Below, piece by piece: positions 51,201 through 63,600 of a stretch of DNA of 64,000 nt. This DNA is from Paenibacillus lutrae (GTDB lineage Bacteria > Bacillota > Bacilli > Paenibacillales > NBRC-103111), in NCBI RefSeq assembly GCF_009757775.1, contig NZ_RHLK01000001.1:223608-287607 (forward strand). Reading direction: 5' to 3'. Below the pieces are notes generated by a model. That model saw only the letters and a list, made by a program, of their open reading frames with translations. It did not search any database and had not been told where the DNA came from. The translations under genes were made by a program, and so were the position numbers. How positions within the stretch are numbered: position 1 is the stretch's first letter; every line of letters begins with the position of its first letter.

Positions 51201-51533
51201 CTCGTCGCGAAACGAGTCCAGTCGGGCAAGCTGTCCTTCTTCGGACAGCTCCCTCACATCTTCGAACCGCAATTCGGCTGCTCGTTGCTTTAACACGACC
51301 TGCCGGGGCTTAGCGATATCCTGGTACAGGAAAACCGTACGGAAAATGTCGTACCGTTCGATCATCGCCTGCAAGCTTTGACGAAAACGATTCTCATCAA
51401 GGTTTCCTTCCAATGTGCACACGGTTTGCTCAAAATAAGCCCGGCCGCCGAGGTCATACAAGGTCTCGAACAGAATTCCCTCTTGCATATAGGATAGCGG
51501 GTAAATGTCTTGAATATCTGCTGTTTTCGCCAC
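33210..51533 (-). CDS. NRPS2: five-module synthetase ending in epimerase
   Basis: A 6107-residue synthetase starting at GTG 51533 (GGAG 8 bases upstream), 18 bases after NRPS1; it stops 22 bases before the likely NRPS3 start. Modules: C5 (D-L type, HHHILMDGW)-A5-T; C6-A6-T; C7-A7(MT)-T; C8-A8-T; C9-A9-T-E. Codes: A5 D-M-Q-L-V-A-H-V-V, Pro-like; A6 D-F-W-N-I-G-M-V-H, Thr; A7 D-G-T-L-T-A-E-V-A, Tyr; A8 D-A-I-F-V-G-I-V-A, hydrophobic, unassigned; A9 D-V-W-H-F-S-L-V-D, Ser. T9 is LGGDSIK and the E domain ([11 protein letters not shown] about 5756, [14 protein letters not shown]) gives D-Ser. A7 carries a methyltransferase insertion; A5 carries a 12-residue tandem repeat insertion. T8 reads FFERGGHSL, with Arg for the usual Leu. 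The tail [11 protein letters not shown] is a donor docking helix. Confidence 0.96.
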   Translation of the reverse strand: MAKTADIQDIYPLSYMQEGILFETLYDLGGRAYFEQTVCTLEGNLDENRFRQSLQAMIERYDIFRTVFLYQDIAKPRQVVLKQRAAELRFEDVRELSEEGQLARLDSFRDEDRAKGFDLSKDMLLRVAVFRLGDARYSCVWSHHHILMDGWCIGIVIDEFLELYGSLVAEGIKPALPQVRPYGDYIGWLTSKDRKEAAAYWDRKLEGCKGSSPLPWRHGSSKAAGYRLEQVALKVDEATTKRLHRLAKSSRITVSTLLQTMWGVLLQRYSGRDEAVFGAVVSGRPASIEGIEMMVGLFINTLPVRVGKSEGGFTALAKAVQEAALEAEPHSYYPLYEIQARTEVKQGLIDHIFVFENYPIPNQWESRSGLQICNVTRLEQTHYDLNVLIIPGQEMLITFDFNANVYDGDGIRTMAEHLSRVIEVVLDRPDIQTDHIDIVTEAERNRLLTTFGGTRGDYKPDKTLHRLFEEQASRTPERTALVVDDSQVTYRELNERANGLAHKLRTRGVTFGSIVGLMAERSIDMVAGVLGIIKAGGCFVPVDPLYPTERIQYMIKDSGMRLLVTETASVERLQSEFSDVELFDLHQVQDPYESKDIQVNQNWREADSADDAGEMDESRRQHDVRNSLEAGSKHDDRNSCETRSGHDDRNPSETGSEHGVRNESYAGDLLYIIYTSGTTGRPKGVMLEHRNLANLLHHQAKYTAIPFDGNVLQYATASFDMCYQEIFSTLTAGGCLFLIGEEEKRDSERLLAFIERWRIEVVLFPTALTKFLFLEEGISERFPACVRHLVTAGEQLVVPEGLASFLRRNGIWLHNHYGPSETHVVTSLSIGPDEAEAGVPTIGQPIANTDVYVLSETGLLQPIGVPGELYISGDSVGRGYVVRDELTAAKFLPDPCGSGQICYRTGDLARWLPDGNIEFLGRNDDQVKIRGYRIELGEIEGTLLDHPGVSQAAVIAIRGDQAEDRIAAYVVGEGLQPSELKAWLLRYLPSYMLPSAFILVEALPLTANGKIDRRALPKPVNDAAEQSHLRAAPRTPLEQQIAAVWSEVLELEKVSVDDDFFQLGGHSLKAMAVAARLHKRLGTSVSVKDVFQYSTLGELARFIERGSDQAYEPIPQAPARMSETYPVSSSQRRQYILQQMQPNSTAYNMPAAFLLEGPLDEERFWLSWQLLGERHETLRTTFELQDGEPAQRIHRFVQLDKTVWNVNAEEAERVAANFIRPFDLAAHTLWRIGLMCLEERRHVLLFDMHHIHADGVTIRVLIEEFTALYEGAALPAAGLTYKDYAVWQRETLASEEMKHHEAYWLQTLSGDLPLLSLPADFSRSLAYQGKGDRVTFALEPQISEGLNRICADTGATLYMVLLAAYSVFLAKSTGQDDFIIGSPVANRTHPDTQRIVGMFVNTLALRLQPQGDKRFTEFVREVKAMVLQGFEHQSYPFDQLVEKLNVRGDLSRHPLLDTMLVLQSAEERLLRYTRDLTVGPYPLEHHAAKFDLTLFAAQTERGIEFTFEYAAALFRRETVERWSGQFTKLLRQLAAHQQTKLHDATLLDAAEQERMLDELLRDRSAAAYPANITLHELFEEQATKRPDCIAVVCGDDSLTYGELSKRAKRTAFELRARGVGPDTIVGLMMERSVDMVIGILAILQAGGAYMPIDPEYPEDRIRYMLEDSGATLVVTDGANAGRIPLTTGSVITVGRAGESEEEQLPENSSGYLQGTQSHHLAYVLYTSGTTGRPKGVMIEHRNVVQLLFHEGFPFDFNENDTWTLFHSCSFDFSVWELFGALLYGGKLVVVDKETTRDPVAFASLLRREKVTVLNQTPTAFYQLLNVEAGLAADLPVRVVIFGGEALTPARIRAWYDAYPQVKLVNMYGITETTVHVTYKELNAEDFQREASPIGRTLGPLQAYVLDAQRRLQPVGVTGELHIGGAGLARGYLNRPDLTAERFVPNPFVPGERLYKTGDLARMLPDRTLEYGGRADYQVKIRGHRIELGEIEARLLAIPGIREAAVLAWDGGSGQQELCAYLVASEAVTASSVRKNLSLTLPAFMLPSQVVMLDGLPLTVNGKLDRAKLPRPERGTSRGEGATPPRNEWEAQLAALWEELLDVEAIGMEDDFFELGGHSLKATQLAAQMRQRWGIEMPLQQIFATPTVADMSAYVMQAERSQRPVIERAEPQAEYPVSSAQKRMYLLDQRGETGTSYNIPILLRLEGDLDERRFAEAFHRLTQRHESLRTSFHLVNGEPVQRIHDHVVADLVFTDEPDAGEGNLLERCNLPFDLAKAPLLRAGVVRTAPSSYLFYLNIHHIVADGSSLGVLIDEFAALYEGRALPEPLLQYKDFAVWQNRMIESGALARQEAFWLDAVSDDIPVLQLPTDFPRPPVQTFEGDHYEFAVSPETTDRLRRLAKEEGTTLYMILLAAYARLLAVYGEQDDLVIGSGVAGRNQAELQAMIGMFVNMLLMCVKIQEEQTFRTLIRQVKATSLQAFEHQDYPFEMLVERSGIERDVSRNPLFDASFVVQNMDMPEIRLSGLRCTPCTYRNRTAKFDLTLFAWEQPDRLTFSLEYATALFRRSTVERMMGHFTQLVEEIARDADRVIGDVSLMTLEETHAVLTAWNDTDAPASESDRLHRLFEEQAERTPDRVALQWRDMSITYRELNEKANKLASYLVNEHGLKPDSPVGLLLEHPPDRVTAILAVLKAGGAFVPLDPNAPLERLKTIARDTAFPVLLTEKRHIRIANALQWECPALGTFVCLDSRHVLEEPESERNGLMNRELWEFIGREAENDIAGGGWTNSYTGDLLTREEMDEYASNVLEKLRPYLHSSTRVLEIGCASGITMFGMAPHVGLYVGTDLSDVIIEKNRARIHEEGHANIRLACIPAHHIDTLEEQSFDIIILNSVIQAFHGHNYLRQVLAKAVNLLSDRGLLFIGDVMDLASKEVLHRSLIAYKQEYPDAKAKTDLSAELFLSKAFFEDWAAATGSVSKLHFSRKRHTIENELTRFRYDVMAHIDKSTIAVCSSLEPCAAEHEKEDREEEHSREEHSEDQGKVRATAWKKQHGWDAVEPYTAHNVVTDVQPHHLAYIIYTSGTTGTPKGVMIEHRSIANTLHWRRQEYALGEHDRCLQLFSYVFDGYVTSLFTPLLAGSTAVLLDDETVKDPLAIRKAVGSYQITHLLCVPSLFRALLIGMDPDETASLRVVTLAGEAVSDELVASARVLGSGVELVNEYGPTENSVATTVLRRLERQPVITIGRPIVNTRVYVLDRNLRPVPVGVLGELCIAGIGLARGYWQRHEETQRQFTRLYAPGKEERLYRTGDLVRWLPDGTLEYRGRRDDQVKVRGYRIEPGEIETRLMEVPGVRQAVVVIREEAGDEREMSAFFTSEQLHVQELRSLLETMLPGYMIPSRIVRLEDMPLTVSGKPDRKALSRHRFEQSQLPPSALPRTKLEEDIASIWQDLLAIDRIGIHDNFFELGGHSLKASLLVARVQLQLGRALRLQDIFAHPTVEGLALAIETKDQIKQSPIELLPQQDSYPVSSVQRRQYVLSQIQGAEQSYHMPSAVLMTGVLQRERFEQAWRELVDRHESLRTSFVMEGGELRQRIADKVDFTIDELTGTWTADQAEQAAAAFVRPFELSEAPLLRVGLLRMNDSTHLLLVDLHHIIADGMSVNLLIEEFGRLYAGEKLPKLHIHYKDYVAWQQERLRSDALREQEAYWLGVLSGELPSLDLPADQPRPAVRSFTGETVAFTLDQACHERLQRLAAANGATLYMVLLALYTAFLSRVTGQEDMIVGTPVAGRSHSDVERMVGMFVNTLAIRTFPQFHKPLSDYVMEIKQIVLEALDHQEYPFDELVEKLDLPRDVSRNPVFDTMFVLQNIDRSIVSLPSLNLKTYPLPHRTAKFDLLLSAEETDEGIALVFEYAEALFRKDTIERWVTYFDAFIRHLVSSPGTAIGDAPLILHEENSLQTGYRDFTAAVLEPVPTIHRRFEAQVSRVPDHTAVVDRDNRITYRELNDRANRLAGRLNSKGVGKGAVVGILMPKSIDLAVGIMAILKAGAAYMPLVPDDPAERRSWMLSDSGAGMLLTVSALAMKLEPELAWPSSIICIEVEENEAVEAEAWRDAKHLETDEPMDEATEETTDQTEPDDPAYIIYTSGTTGRPKGIVTTHRNVVSMVPDAEYLGLDEQDALLGFSNPAFDAFVIDLFGALLNGAKTVLLSKEEMADLRRLPDLIQSERITTFFATTSLFNLLVDHAPGCFPGIRRVVFGGEIASAVHVNKALALSGPGTLFNIYGPTETTVAATYYPVVDAVSPSVPIPIGTPVTGATVLIVGTSGQLQPIGLPGELCIAGGGVSQGYLHRPDLTAATFVSHPSMPGTIMYRTGDRARWLADGTIEFLGRIDQQVKIRGNRIELAEIETSLLQLEGVREATVIVLETEAGKSLVAYYVADSELANSRLREHMTGELPAVMVPAHYIRLDRLPLSRNGKVDRSRLPSPAQQTDGDERPYDAPRNETEAAMAELWQQVLGEEKIGIRDNFFERGGHSLSAMTLISLLHQRLNLNVSLRMLFQHPTVESLSFAAGGASEAFQRIEPAQERASYPLTSAQKRLFVLDHLDAAGLSYNMPSALQVEGEVDPQRAKRAFHALVRRHEALRTSFDLEDGLPVQRIHPNIPADFEYDEVTEPEVEAYMGTFFRPFEIGQAPLMRSALLRVAERRFVLLIDMHHIISDGVSSMLLIRDWTRLYDGEVLEQPSITYKDYAVWQQSHLASETVRKQRAYWQDALAGDLGVLQLPSDYPRPPVQTFAGDSEAFTIDPATSARLRKLAKQEGATLFMVLLAVYTAWLGRLSAQEDIIVGTPAAGRPHADVQQTVGMFVNTLALRTKLSPEGSFADHVKNVKQVTLGALDHQDYPFEELVEALQVRRDVSRNPLFDVMFALHNMEKADWQSEAISLSPYPYRHTATKFDLTLNATEAEDGIHCILEYRTDLFQVETIRRWVDMLVRLASYVSELPDAPLVSIELVSEQERALLVHTFNETQVAYPQDATIHGLFEQQAAQNPDRIAVIAGDEQTTYAELNDRAERLAVALRQRGVRADSVVAVMTERSVGMLVGLLAVWKAGGGYLPIDPEYPLERIRFMLEDSGAAVLLTDRSGPAEVEAAYTLDLNDPQSWRVTGARALQQSAHVQASSLAYVIYTSGSTGMPKGVMIEHRSVVNRLLWMQRQYPLTAEDVILQKTTFSFDVSVWELFWWMLAGAKVCLLAPGEEKDPSAIASAIEAAGVTTLHFVPSMLQAFLDTLRMQPSLSAKLTGVRRVFASGEALASSHVRLFRELMPPRTAFVNLYGPTEATVDVSFHECVAEDAATVSGTVPIGRPIDNISLYVLDAYGHVSPIGVPGELCIAGAGLARGYLNRPEATAERFVPHPFADNERLYKTGDLARWLPCGRLEYMGRLDHQVKIRGYRIELGEIETGLLRVPGVHEAAVIVRSGSGGMPELCAYVVAPEIDVQHLRQALAQRLPHYMVPALFMRIERMPLTGSGKLDRKALPAPRPDIGSGEPGASPRNETERLLVSIWEDVLGAAPIGIEDNFFELGGDSIKALQVASQLFPHGFTLALKDVFRHPTVSMLSGLLEHHAPEADQSEVVGVTELSPVQRWFLEQRVNDEHHFNQSVMLFRQERFVPEAVQGVFQALTMHHDALRLVFPLHNGHRTAYHLGSEDMRLSLEIVNVTQEADPQSAIRKSELRLQSGIDLEQGPLIKLGLFRAQEGDHLLIVIHHLVMDGVSWRILLEDFAWGYRNWQERENRDPAFASLPFVSKPTELRFPMKTTSFRDYAEKLGAYANSYGLQQERSYWERQVGLLASPLPRDLAVTSNATGDARSVHIELSERTTAQLLREANKAYRTEINELLLSALAMTVRKWSGKERVWVTLEGHGREDMLQGQGVNVSRTIGWFTSLVPVLLEITSIEERVENLISNDIKAVKDGLRRLPNKGVGYGVLAYRAEESLRVPEIRPEISFNYLGQWDREMTNDVFAMSAVTPMSPISSRLERAHQLDLTALIKDGRFLCSIHYNGLAYREPTMRQFIDSYKQHLLSVIGHCMSKPESEATLSDYDDDELTTDALQDIAAIVNSL
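42535..43200 (-). other. Methyltransferase domain inserted between A2 and A3 motifs of Tyr-coded A7
   Basis: At residues of about 2778-2998 of NRPS2 the adenylation domain is split by a full NRPS-type methyltransferase: entry [10 protein letters not shown], motif [35 protein letters not shown] and exit [11 protein letters not shown]. An acidic, repeat-like linker ([12 protein letters not shown]) follows before the P-loop [10 protein letters not shown] at about 3078. The position and sequence match the insertion in A12 of NRPS4, so both come from one ancestor. The product would be N-methyl- or O-methyl-Tyr; sequence alone does not decide. Confidence 0.85.
49549..49692 (-). repeat. Four 36-bp in-frame tandem repeats inside A5 of NRPS2
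   Basis: Units begin at 49549, 49585, 49621 and 49657. They encode 12-residue copies of the form HDxRNSxETxSx (e.g. [24 protein letters not shown]). The array is in frame and sits in the linker just before the A3 P-loop motif of the Pro-like A5 domain, close to where other A domains of this operon carry methyltransferases. It is hydrophilic and probably an unstructured surface loop. Confidence 0.85.
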
Positions 51534-51551
51534 AGTTCTTTCTCCTTCCGG

Positions 51552-51666
51552 CTACAAAGCACCCAATGAGCGGGTAATGCTTTCCAGCTCTTCCAAGGTA
51601 AGTTCCGCATCTCTGAATTCCGAAGCTGTTTTCTCGTTCTCAGTGCGGCTTGTGCAGTGTTCAATA
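51552..51666 (-). other. Epimerase-derived C-terminal docking tail without epimerase domain
   Basis: The last 38 residues of NRPS1 (HCTSRTENEKTASEF, AELTLEELESITRSL) align with the very end of the E domains of NRPS3 ([29 protein letters not shown]) and NRPS2. They follow directly on the T4 domain end (ADALTYR). The E-domain body of about 450 residues is absent. The tail can still serve as a donor docking helix for NRPS2. Confidence 0.85.
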
Positions 51667-54600
51667 GGTCGGTAGGTCAAAGCATCCGCTAACTTCTCTA
51701 TGGTTGGACGACGGAACAACTCCTTCAGCTCCGCCTCGTAGCCGTGGCGCTGCAACCGTGCAGCCACCTGAAGCGCCTTGACCGAGTCGCCGCCGAGGTC
51801 GAAAAAGTTATCCCGGATACCGATATTTTGTACACCCAGAACATCTTCCCATACGGCGGCAAGCAGCCGCTCTCGTTCCGTGCGGGGTGCGGCATAGTCC
51901 ACGCCTAACGCTGCTGTGAACCCTTCCGGCGCGGGCAGCGCCAGCCGGTCGATCTTGCCGCTGGGCATCAGCGGCATAGCGGCGAGCTGCACGAAATGCG
52001 CCGGGATCATGTAGCCCGGCAAGAACGAGCTGAGCTCGTCACGCAGTCCGCTTACGGTAAGCGATTCACGCGAGGCAATGTAGGCGCATAGCTGCTGGCT
52101 GCCGTCCGCCGCTTGGCGAGTAACGACCGCGGCATCGTCAACGGAACACATGCGCCGAAGCTGCGCCTCGATTTCTCCCAGTTCGATCCGGTGACCGCGA
52201 ATCTTCACCTGATGGTCGATCCGTCCCAGACACTCGACCGTCCCATCGGGCAGCCAGCGTGCCAAGTCGCCCGTTCTGTACCATTTTCCTGCCGAATTCA
52301 AGGGACAGTCTATAAATTTCTCGGCTGTCAGCTCCGGCTTCCCGATGTATCCGCGGCCCACACCGTCTCCGGCGATACACAGCTCTCCGGCGACGCCGGT
52401 AGGCTGAAGCCGGCCGCATCCGTCTATAATGTACAATTGCGTATTGCCGATCGGCTTACCGATGACGATCTTCTTTTCTCCCTTGACGATCCTATCTTCC
52501 TCATTTCTATTTTCCTCATCTCTTTCTTCCCCATCCAAGCGCTGCACGCTTGACCATACGGTTGTTTCCGTTGGGCCGTACATGTTGTACACCGCACCTA
52601 TCGCATTCGCTGCTTTCAGATCACGAAGCAGCGTTTGTGGAAAAGGTTCTCCCCCGACAAGCAGCAGACGGGGTCGTTGCAAGCTTTGCGCTGTGGGCGG
52701 ATAGTCCAGCAGCATCCGCATTCGTGACGGCGTTGCCTGTATCCCGTCCGCTTGCTCAATTAATCGGCTCAGCATGCTGGGGTCCTGCTGCGCTTCCTCA
52801 TCGGCCAGAATGACCGTGCATCCGTAAGACAGCGGTACTAGCGTCTCCAGCACGAAGATATCGAACGATACGGATGTTAACGCCAGCATCGTTCTTATCT
52901 CGCTCATCCTAAGCCGCTCTTCCATGGAGTGGATGAAATTGATGACGTTGCGATGCTCGATGATGACACCTTTGGGCTGCCCGGTCGAACCGGATGTATA
53001 GATCACATACGCCGAATCACCGGCCGTGGCGGACGGGGGCAGATTAGAGCCGTCCTTTGCATAAATACCTGCTTCGTCCGTATATAAGATCGTTCCGCCA
53101 TAACCGCTGCTGCCGTCGGTTTTCTCCAGGAGTTCGGACAAGCTGCGCTGTGTGAGCAGTACGCTCGTTCCGCTGTCGGCCAGCATATAGCGGATTCGCT
53201 CCCGAGGATAAGCCGGATCTATAGGCACATAAGCGCCGCCAGCCTTCAAGACAGCCAGCAGGCCGACCAGCAGCTCTGCGGAGCGATCCGTCAGCAGCCC
53301 GACAGTCCGGTCCGGCCCCACGCCATGATGGCGCAAAGTCCTTGCCAAGCGGTTGGCCCGCTCGTTCAGTTCGCTGTAGCTTAGCCGCTCTTCCCCGGCG
53401 ATAAGCGCCGTTTGATCCGGCGTCCGCTCTGCCTGCTCCTCTACGAACCAGTGAACCGTCCGGTCCTTCGGATAAACCATCACCGTGTCGTTGAAGGCAA
53501 TCGTCAATTTGTTCGTCTCTTCCTTCGTTAGCAGCTCGAACTCGGAGATCTTCGTCTGGGGGACTCGCACCGCTTGTTCCACGATCCGTAAGAAGTACCC
53601 GACCCATCGCTCAATCGTTTCCCTTTTAAAAAGGCTTGTTTTGTATTCCAGGGAGCATCGCACGACGCCTTGAGCCGTCTCCACCGCGTACAGACTCACA
53701 TCGAACTTGGCGAACGGATGGATGTAGTCCGCCGAAGTAAAGCCCAGATTAGACAGTTCTTCCGACGCGGAGCCTTCCATATTTTGCAGGACAAGCATGG
53801 CGTCGAACAGCGGATTGCGGCTCCAATCGCGAGGAAGATTCAGCGTTTCCACCAGTTCTTCGAACGGATAATCCTGATGCTCGAAAGCATTCAGGGACGC
53901 CTGGTTCACTTCCTGTAAGTAATCGATGAAAGAAAGGCTTCCTTCCGTTCTCGTCCGGATCGCCAGCATATTGATAAACACGCCCAGGACAGACTGCAAA
54001 TCCGGATGATTTCGACCGGCAACCGGCGTTCCCACAATAAGCTCATCTTGGCCGGATAATCGGGACAGCGTAACGGAATAGACGGCAAGCAGCGTCATGT
54101 ACAAGGTGCTGTCCGCTGCCGCCGCAAGCTGTCTTAACCGCGTGTTCAGCTCCGAGTCGATGATAAAGTCCACCCGGTCTCCGGCGAAGCTCTGTTCAGC
54201 CGGACGGGGATAGTCGGTAGGCAGCATCAATACGGGCAGCGCTCCCTCCATCGCTTGGAGCCAATAAGATTGCTGCAACGTGTACAGATCGGCTTGATTG
54301 TGCTGCCAGACGGCAAAGTCCTTGTACTGAATTTGCAACGACGGAAGCTGATCGCCTTCATACAATTGAGCGAATTCCTTCATGAGGATGGACATCGATG
54401 TCCCATCCGAGATGATATGCGGCATATCGAATAATAGCAGATGGCGATCCTGCGCAAGCTCAAGCCATCCCACACGCAGCAGCGGAGCCTGGCCAAGATC
54501 AAACGGACGTACAAATTCGCCAATGCGCGCCTCTATTTCTTCCCTGCTTGCTCCCCCATGCTCATCATCAAAGTCTACGCTAGGCTTCACACGCTCCACT

Positions 54601-57600
54601 TCAAAATGTACATCGCGATGTACACGCTGCACGGCTTCGCCGTCTACCAGCTCAAAGCTTGTTCGCAGCATTTCATGGCGGGCAATCAGGCTGCGGCACG
54701 TCTCCTCCAGCCGGTTCATATCGAGTGCCCGCTCGATGCGGATCACGCCGGGCATGTTGTAGCTGATTCCTCCACCTTCCAACTTGTTCAGAATGAACAA
54801 CCGCTTCTGTGCGGAAGAAAGTGGATAATGGTCCCTCTCAGGGGTCACCGGGATCGATACGTAACCTGTCTGTTCGATAGAGGTGAGGTAAGCGGCCAGT
54901 TGTTCGATCGTCGGCGACTGGAACACGGCTCGCAGCGGCAGCTGCTTGCCCATCTCCTTGTAGATGCCCGACACCAGGGTCGTTGCCCGCAGCGAGTGCC
55001 CGCCGATCTCGAAGAAGTTGTCTTTCACCCCGATGGCTGCAATGCCCAGCACGTCTTGCCAGATTTCCGCCAGCTTCTTTTCCGTCGCCGTTCGTGGAGC
55101 CACGTATTCCGCACCGGTCTGAACGCTTCCTTCGGGCGCAGGCAGCGCCCGCCGGTCGAGCTTCCCGTTTGGCGTCAGCGGCAGCCGCTCCATCTGCATC
55201 AAGTACGATGGCATCATATAGCCCGGCAGCTCCTCCGCCAGCGCGCTTCTTATGTCGCTTACAGGCAGCGCTCCGTCCGCTACGAAGTAGGCGCACAGGA
55301 ACTTGTGTCCCGCCTCGTCTTCGCGGGCGATCACCACCGCTTCTCGTACGGAGTCTATTTTCTGCAGTTGCGCTTCTACCTCGCCAAGCTCAATCCGGTG
55401 ACCGCGAATCTTCACCTGATGGTCGATCCGGCCCATGTACTCGATGTTCCCGTCCGGCAGCCATCGGGCCAGATCCCCCGTCCGGTACAGCCGCTCTCCC
55501 GCCGCAAACGGGTGGTCGATGAACTTCTCTGCGTTCAGCTCGGGACGGTTTGCATATCCCCGGGCTACCCCTTCGCCTGAAATGCATAGCTCCCCGGCCA
55601 CCCCGATCGGCTGCAGCTGGAAGGCTGGGTCCACGATCCATATCCGGACGTTCCCCATCGGTTTGCCGATCGGAACGTTGTTCCGCGTACCTGCTTCCGC
55701 ATTTGTGGTGAAGGTTGTTGCGTACAAGGTCCCTTCCGTCGGGCCATAAATATTTTCCAGCTTTGCCGTCATCGATAGTTTATGATACTGCTCCACCGAC
55801 CGGGCCGGAAGCGCCTCCCCGCAGGCGAAAATGTACTTCAAGACCTGGTTTGGAGCACCGTCTCCCAACTGCTCCAGAATCGGCAACCATGCGCCGAACA
55901 TTGACGGCACAACGTTGACATGCGTGATGCGCTGTGCCCGAATTGCTTGAATTAACGAGGCCGGATCTTTCTCCAGTCCCGGTTGTAAGATCATGAGCCT
56001 ACCATTGCCAAAAAACCAGCCAAACAACTCCGCAACCGACACATCGAACGTGTAAGCCGTTTTTAACAGGTAGGCATCGCCTTCCAGCATCGGATACGCA
56101 CGTTCCAACTGCGTCAAGATGTGCACGACCGACCGGTGCTCGACCATAACCCCTTTAGGCTTGCCCGTTGATCCCGACGTGTAGAGGATGTACGCCAAAT
56201 CACCTGCGGCAGCTGCTGGCTCCAGATTCGAACCGTCTCCGTCGTAGACCTGCGGATCATCCAGATCCACGAGCTTCCCGTTGAAGGGAATGCGCTCTCG
56301 CAGATGGCTCTGCGCCACCAGCACCGTTGCCCCCGAATCGTCCAGCATGCTGCGGATACGCTCCTGCGGAAACTCCGGATCAATCGGCACGTACGCGCCC
56401 CCGGCTTTCAAGATGCCGAATATGCCGATGATCATCTCCAATGAACGTTCAACCAGCATGCCGACAGGTGTGTCAGCCTGCACGCCTGCAGCCCGCAGCG
56501 TGCGCGCAAGCCGGTTTGCCCGTTCGTTCAGCTCCCGGTAGGTCAGCGCCTCATCGCCATACACAACCGCCACCTGCTCGGGTATGCGCGCGACCTGTTC
56601 TTCGAACAACGCATGGAGCGTCTTGTCTTTTGGATAATCCGCAGCCGTATCGCCCCATACCTCAACAATCTGCGCTTTCTCTTCCGGCGTTACGATGGCG
56701 ATGGACGCAAGCTTTGTCTGCGGCTCGTCCACGATGACGTCTACTACTTGCACAAAGTGTTGCGCCATCCGTTCGATCGTCTCCCGCTTATACAGCGCGG
56801 TGCTGTATTCGAGACGGCATTCGATCGCCCCCGCATCCTCGGCCGCCGTCAGCGTCAGATCAAACTTGGAAACGCCGGGCTCATTCCCGTACGGCTCAAG
56901 CTCCAGTCCTTCAAGACGCAACTTCCCTTGCTCTGTATTTTGCAGAATAAACATCGTGTCGAACAGCGGGTTGCGGCTCAAGTCCCGGCTCACGTTCAGC
57001 TTTTCGACGAGTTCCTCGAATGGATAATCCTGATGCTCAAATGCCCTTAGCGCACTTTCTTTTACCTTCTGCAAGTAAGCCTGGAAGGTGCTCTCCCCTT
57101 CCGGAACATTGCGAAGTGCGAGCGTATTGACAAACATCCCGATGATCGGCTCCAGATCCGCATGCGGCCTTCCGGCAATCGGCGTTCCGACCACGATATC
57201 CTCTTGCCCGCTATATTTACCGAGCAGCGTCGTATAAACGGCGAGCAGTACCATATACAGCGTCGATCCCGTTTGTGCGGCAAGCCGGCTCAGCCCCTCG
57301 CTTCGATGCGGATCAAGCGTAAACGTCGCCGTGTCTCCCCGGAAGCTCCTTGCCGCAGGCCGCGCATAATCCGTCGGCAGGTTCAGCACCGGAAGTTCAC
57401 CGCTTAACACGTCCAGCCAGTACGCTTCCTGCTTTTTCATTTGCTCGCTTGCAAGTCCCGCTTGCTGCCAAACTGCGTAATCCTTGTACTGGATGCGCAG
57501 AGTGGGCAGTTCTTCTCCCGCGTACAGCCGGATGAACTCCTCGGTCAGAATGCCCATGGATACGCCGTCGGAGATCATATGATGCATGTCGAACAGCAGC

Positions 57601-60600
57601 AGATGACGGTCCCGCTCCAGTTCTATCAATCCCACCCGGAGCAGCGGTGCTTGGCCGAGATCGAACGGGCGAACGAACGCGTTGACCCTATGCAAGACGT
57701 CCTCTTCCGTTACCGTTCTCGCTTCTCCGGCTGCTTGTGTTTCCGTTTTTCTTACTGTTTTTCTTTCCGTTTTATATTCCGTTTTGCTTTCCGTTCCTGC
57801 CGCATTGTTTGCTTCTCCAGCTTCAATCTGTGCAAGCCGCGTGACTTCCAACGCGAACGGCACCTGCTCTTGTATGCGCTGCACCGGCTCCCCGTCCACG
57901 ATCGTGAACGACGTCCGCAGCGATTCATGGCGTGCGATTAATCGACGGAACGCCAGCTCGAGCCTCTCCACATCGAGCGGTCCCGTAATGGTGTATACGC
58001 CCGGCATGTTGTAGCTTAACTCAGCACCTTCCAACTGGTTCAAGATATACAACCGCTTTTGTGCGGAAGAAAGTGGGTAATGGTCCCTCTCAGGGGTCAG
58101 CGGGATCGATGCATAGCCGGTCTGTTCAATGTGGTTGAGGTAAGCGGCCAGTTGTTCAATCGTCGGCGATTGGAACACAGCCCGCAACGGCAGCTGCTTG
58201 CCTATCTCCTTATAGATGCCCGACACCAGGGTCGTTGCCCGCAACGAGTGCCCGCCGATTTCGAAGAAATTGTCCTTCACCCCGATGGCTGCAACGCCCA
58301 GCACGTTCTGCCAGATTTCCGCCAGCTTCTTTTCCGTCGCCGTTCGTGGAGCCACGTATTCCGCATCGGTCTGAACGCTTCCTTCGGGCGCAGGCAGCGC
58401 TCGACGGTCAATCTTCCCATTCGGCGTCTGTGGCAGCCGCTCCATCTGCATCAAGTACGATGGCATCATATAGCCCGGCAGCTCCTCTGCCAGCGCGCTT
58501 CTTAGGTCGCTTACAGGCAGCGCTCCGTCCGCTACGAAGTAGGCGCACAGAAACTTGTGCCCCGCCTCGTCTTCCCGGGCGATCACCACCGCTTCCCGTA
58601 CGGAGTTTACCTTCTGCAGCTGCGCTTCTACCTCGCCAAGCTCAATCCGGTGACCGCGAATCTTCACCTGATGGTCGATCCGGCCCATATACTCGATGTT
58701 CCCGTCCGGCAGCCATCGGGCCAGATCCCCTGTCCGGTACAGCCGCTCTCCTGCCGCAAACGGGTTGTCGATGAACTTCTCTGCGTTCAGCTCGGGACGG
58801 TTTGCATATCCTCGGGCTACCCCTTCGCCTGAGATGCACAGCTCCCCGGCCACCCCGATCGGCTGCAGCTGGAAGGCTGGGTCCACGATCCATATCCGGA
58901 CGTTCCCCAGCGGTTTGCCGATCGGAACGTTGTTCCGCGTACCTGCTTCCGCATTTGTGGTGAAGGTTGTTGCGTACAAGGTCCCTTCCGTCGGGCCATA
59001 AATATTTTCCAGCTTTGCCGTCATCGATAGTTTATGATACTGCTCCACCGACCGGGCCGGAAGCGCCTCCCCGCAGGCGAAAATGTACTTCAAGACCTGG
59101 GATGGCGCGTCGTCTCCCAACTGCTCCAGAATCGGCAACCATGCGCCGAACATTGACGGCACAACGTTGACATGCGTGATGCGCTGTTCCCGAATTGCTT
59201 GGATTAACGCGGCCGGATCTTTCTCCAGTCCCGGTTGTAAGATCACGAGCTTGCCATTGCCGAAAAACCAGCCGAACAACTCCGCAACCGACACATCGAA
59301 CGTGTAAGCCGTTTTTAACAGGTAGGCGTCGCCCTCCAGCATCGGATACGCGCGATCCAACTGCGTTAAGATGTGAACGACTGACCGATGCTCGACCATG
59401 ACCCCTTTAGGCTTGCCCGTTGAGCCCGACGTATAGAGGATGTAAGCTAAATTGCTCGCGGTAGCTGCCGTCTTCAAATTCGAAGCGTCTCCTTCGTACG
59501 CTCGCGGATCGTCCAGATTAACAAGCTTCCCTGTAAAGGGGACGCGCTCTTGCAGATGGCTCTGCGACACCAGCACCTTTGCCTGAGAATCCTCCAGCAT
59601 GCTGCGGATACGCTCTAGCGGAAACCCGGGATCGATCGGCACGTACGCGCCCCCGGCTTTCAAGATGCCGAATATGCCGACGATCATCTCCAATGAACGT
59701 TCGACCAGCATGCCGACAGGGACGTCTGCCTGTACGCCTGCAGCCCGCAGCGTGCGCGCAAGCCGGTTTGCCCGTTCATTCAGCTCCCGGTAGGTTAGCG
59801 AAGCATCGCCATACACAACCGCCACCTGCTCGGGTATGCGCACAGCCTGTTCTTCGAACAGCGCATGGAGCGTCTTGTCTCTCGGATAGTTGGCCGCCGT
59901 ATCACCCCATACGTCGATGATCTGCGCTTTCTCTTCCGGCGTTACGATGGCGATGGACGCAAGCTTCGTCTGCGGCTCATCCACGATAACGTCAATGACT
60001 TGCACGAAATGCTGTGCCATCAGCTCGACGGTCTCCCGCTGAAACAGCGCGGTGCTGTATTCCAGGCGACATTCGATTGTTCCCGCATCCTCGGCCGCCG
60101 TCAGCGTCAGATCAAACTTGGAAACGCCAGGCTCATTGCTGTACGGCTCAAGCTCCAGCCCTTCGAGACGAAGTTTTCCTTGCTCTGTATTTTGCAGAAT
60201 AAACATCGTGTCGAACAGCGGGTTGCGGCTCAAGTCCCGGCTCACGTTCAGCTTCTCGACGAGTTCCTCGAATGGATAGTCCTGATTCTCAAACGCTCGC
60301 AGCGCGTTTTCTTTCACTTTCTGCAAGTAAGACTGGAAGGTGTTCTCCCCTTCCGGAGAATTACGGATTGCGAGCGTGTTGACGAACATCCCGATAATCG
60401 GCTCCAGATCCGCATGCGGCCTTCCGGCAATCGGCGTTCCGACTACGATATCCTCTTGCCCGCTATATTTACCGAGCAGTGTCGTATAAACGGCGAGCAG
60501 TACCATATACAGCGTCGATCCCGTTTGTGCGGCAAGCTGGTTTAACCTCTCGTTTCGCTGCGCATCCAGCGTAAATGCTACCGTGTCTCCCCGGAAGCGC

Positions 60601-63600
60601 CTTGCCGCAGGCCTCGCATAATCCGTCGGCAGGTTCAGCACCGGAATTTCTCCGCTGAACACGTCCAGCCAGTACGCTTCCTGCCCGTTCAATCGCTCGC
60701 TTGGGAGGCCCGCTTGCTGCCAAACGGCGTAATCCTTGTACTGGATACGCAGAGGCGGCAGCCCCTCTCCCGCGTACAGCCGGACGAATTCCTCCGTCAG
60801 AATGCCCATGGATACGCCGTCGGAGATGATATGATGCATGTCGAACAGCAGCAGATGGCGATCCCGCTCCAGCTCGGTCAATCCCACCCGCAGCAGCGGT
60901 GCTTGGCCGAGATCGAACGGGCGAACGAACTTGTTTACCATAAGCAAGATGTCTTCATCCGCTAACGTTCTCGCTTCTCCGGCTGCTTGCGTTACCGTTT
61001 TGCTTTCATTTCCTCCCGCTTTGTCTGCTTCTTCGGCTTTCGCCTGTGCAAGCCGCATGACTTCCAGCGCGAACGGCACCTGCTCCTGAACACGCTGCAT
61101 GGGCTCCCCGTCAACAACCGTGAACGTCGTCCGCAGCGATTCATGCCGTGCGATTAATTGGCGGAACGCCAGCTCCAGCCTTTCCACATCGAGCGGTCCC
61201 GTAATAATGAATGCGCCCGGCATGTTGTAGCTCAGCTCCGCGCCTTCCAACTGGTTCAAGATATACAACCGTTTTTGAGCGGAAGCAAGGGGGTATTCAG
61301 CACGAGCTTCCACTGGCTCGATCCATGTGTGGGGTTGTTGCTCCATCCCTTCCAAAACCAGCGCAAGCCGTTCCGGTGTCGGCAGCTCGAAGATCATCCG
61401 CAGCGAAACATTGACGTCCAGTTCCTTATGCATCCGTGCAACGAGCATCATCGCTTTTAGCGAATGCCCTCCAAGGCTGAAGAAGTCGTCTTTCACGCCG
61501 ACTCGTTTCACGCCAAGCACATCTTGCCAAAGCTCTACCAACTGCTTTTGAAGCATCGTACGTGGCGGGACGTAGGCTTGACCGACCAACGTGCCGGTAT
61601 CCGGTGCTGGGAGCGCATGACGGTCAATCTTCCCGCTTCGCGTGTGCGGCATTCGCTCCAAGGATACAAAGAACGAAGGGATCATGTAGCCCGGGAGCTG
61701 CTGCTCCATATCATGACGCAATGCCGATGCATCGAACTCCCCTTCGGTCACCACATAAGCGCATACATACATATCGCCCCGCTCATCCTGTCGGCCGACG
61801 ACCGCAGCTTCCTTCACCGCTTGCTGCTCAAGCAGCACGGACTCAACTTCTCCAAGCTCGATCCGATAGCCTCTCACTTTCAATTGATGGTCGGTCCGTC
61901 CCATATATTCCAGCGTCCCATCCGGCAGCCAACGGGCCAAATCCCCCGTTCGGTACATGCGCTCCCCGGGATGAAACGGGCTTATGCCAAATTTGCTGGC
62001 CGTCAGATCCTTGTCATTGATGTATCCTCGGCCGACGCCTTCTCCGGCAATGTACATCTCCCCAGTCACACCCTGTGGCTGCGGTACCATACGCTCATCC
62101 ACAACGTAGATGCGCGTATTGCTGATGGGCTTGCCAATCGGGGGCCGGTCGGCAATCTCCTCATTCGGGTGGATCGTTAACGCAGTCACAACATGCGTTT
62201 CCGAAGGCCCGTAATGATTATGTACATACATACGATGATCGCGTATATATGCCTTCAACTGGGGGGGGACAACCAAGGGTTCTCCCGCCGTTACCAGATG
62301 CTTGACGCATTCGGGAAAACGATCCACATACGTTTTTTCGGTAAATATAAAATGCAGTAAAGAAGGCGGCAAAAACCATACCTCAATATGCTGCCGGGAG
62401 ATATACTCCAGCAACGGAGCAATATCCCGTCTGAGCTCCTCGTGAACGATATGTAGCTGCCCTCCTGCAAGAAGAGTCGAGAACATCTCTTGATAGCAAA
62501 CGTCAAAGCTGCAAGCGGCATATTGCAGCACATGAGCGGTGAAGTCGATATTCGTTTTTGTATATTCGAAGTAAAGCAAGTTCACGATATTTCTATGTTC
62601 CAGCTGCACGCCCTTGGGTTTCCCTGTCGTACCGGACGTGTAGATGACATAGCACAAGTCGCTTGGAAGATTGACAGAAGAGAGATTGCCGGCACTTTCC
62701 TGAAGAATATGCTCATCTTCCAGCCACACAATCTGATGCTGTGACGCCAAGCGGTGACCGGCAAGACATTGCCGCTGACTAACGATAAGCGATGCTCCAC
62801 TATTGTGTAGCATATGGTTGATTCTGTCGGAAGGGAGATACGGATCAATAGGTACGAACGCGCCACCGGCCTTCATTATTCCAAGAACGGTAACCACAAG
62901 CTCTAGGGAGCGCTCCAACATCAAGCCGACAATGCTTTCTCGCTGCACGCCGCGCTTGCGAAGCAGGGCAGCTAATCGGTTTGCTCGCTCGTTCAACTCC
63001 CGATACGAAAGACTTTCTTCGCCGAAAACGACCGCTATATGATCGGGCGTCTGCACTACCTGCTCCTCGAATAACTCGTGAAGCGTGCTCCCTCGCGGAT
63101 AGTCAGCTGACGTATCGTTAAAGTCGGTCAATACCAAATTCGTTTCCTCTTCCGTCATGAGGGATATGTCTGCAATCTGCGCATTCGGATGATGAATAGT
63201 TTGGCTTGCGATGAGGAGAATTTGCCGGATCAGCCGCTTCACTTCCTGATTCGTGAACAGCTGCGTGCGATAGTCCACAAACAAGCGCAGCTTCTGTTCG
63301 TCTATCATGTCTACCACATGAATGTCACAATCATTGATCGTATGTCCGCAGAACTGCTTGTCAATCTGAAGACCGATTTCATTCATATCCAGCCAGCTCA
63401 TTGTTCGATATTGTATCGAAACACCGAATAACCGTTCTATATTTTGGTTATTATGCATCTCCCGAAGATCTTGAATTAACGTATTGTAAGGGTATTTCTG
63501 GTGGCGCAAAATCGAGGCCTGTTCCTTGCCCACCATCTGCATGAATGGAACTATCTCCATTTCTGGGTTAACGAACAGCCGGGTAGGGACAGTGCTTACG

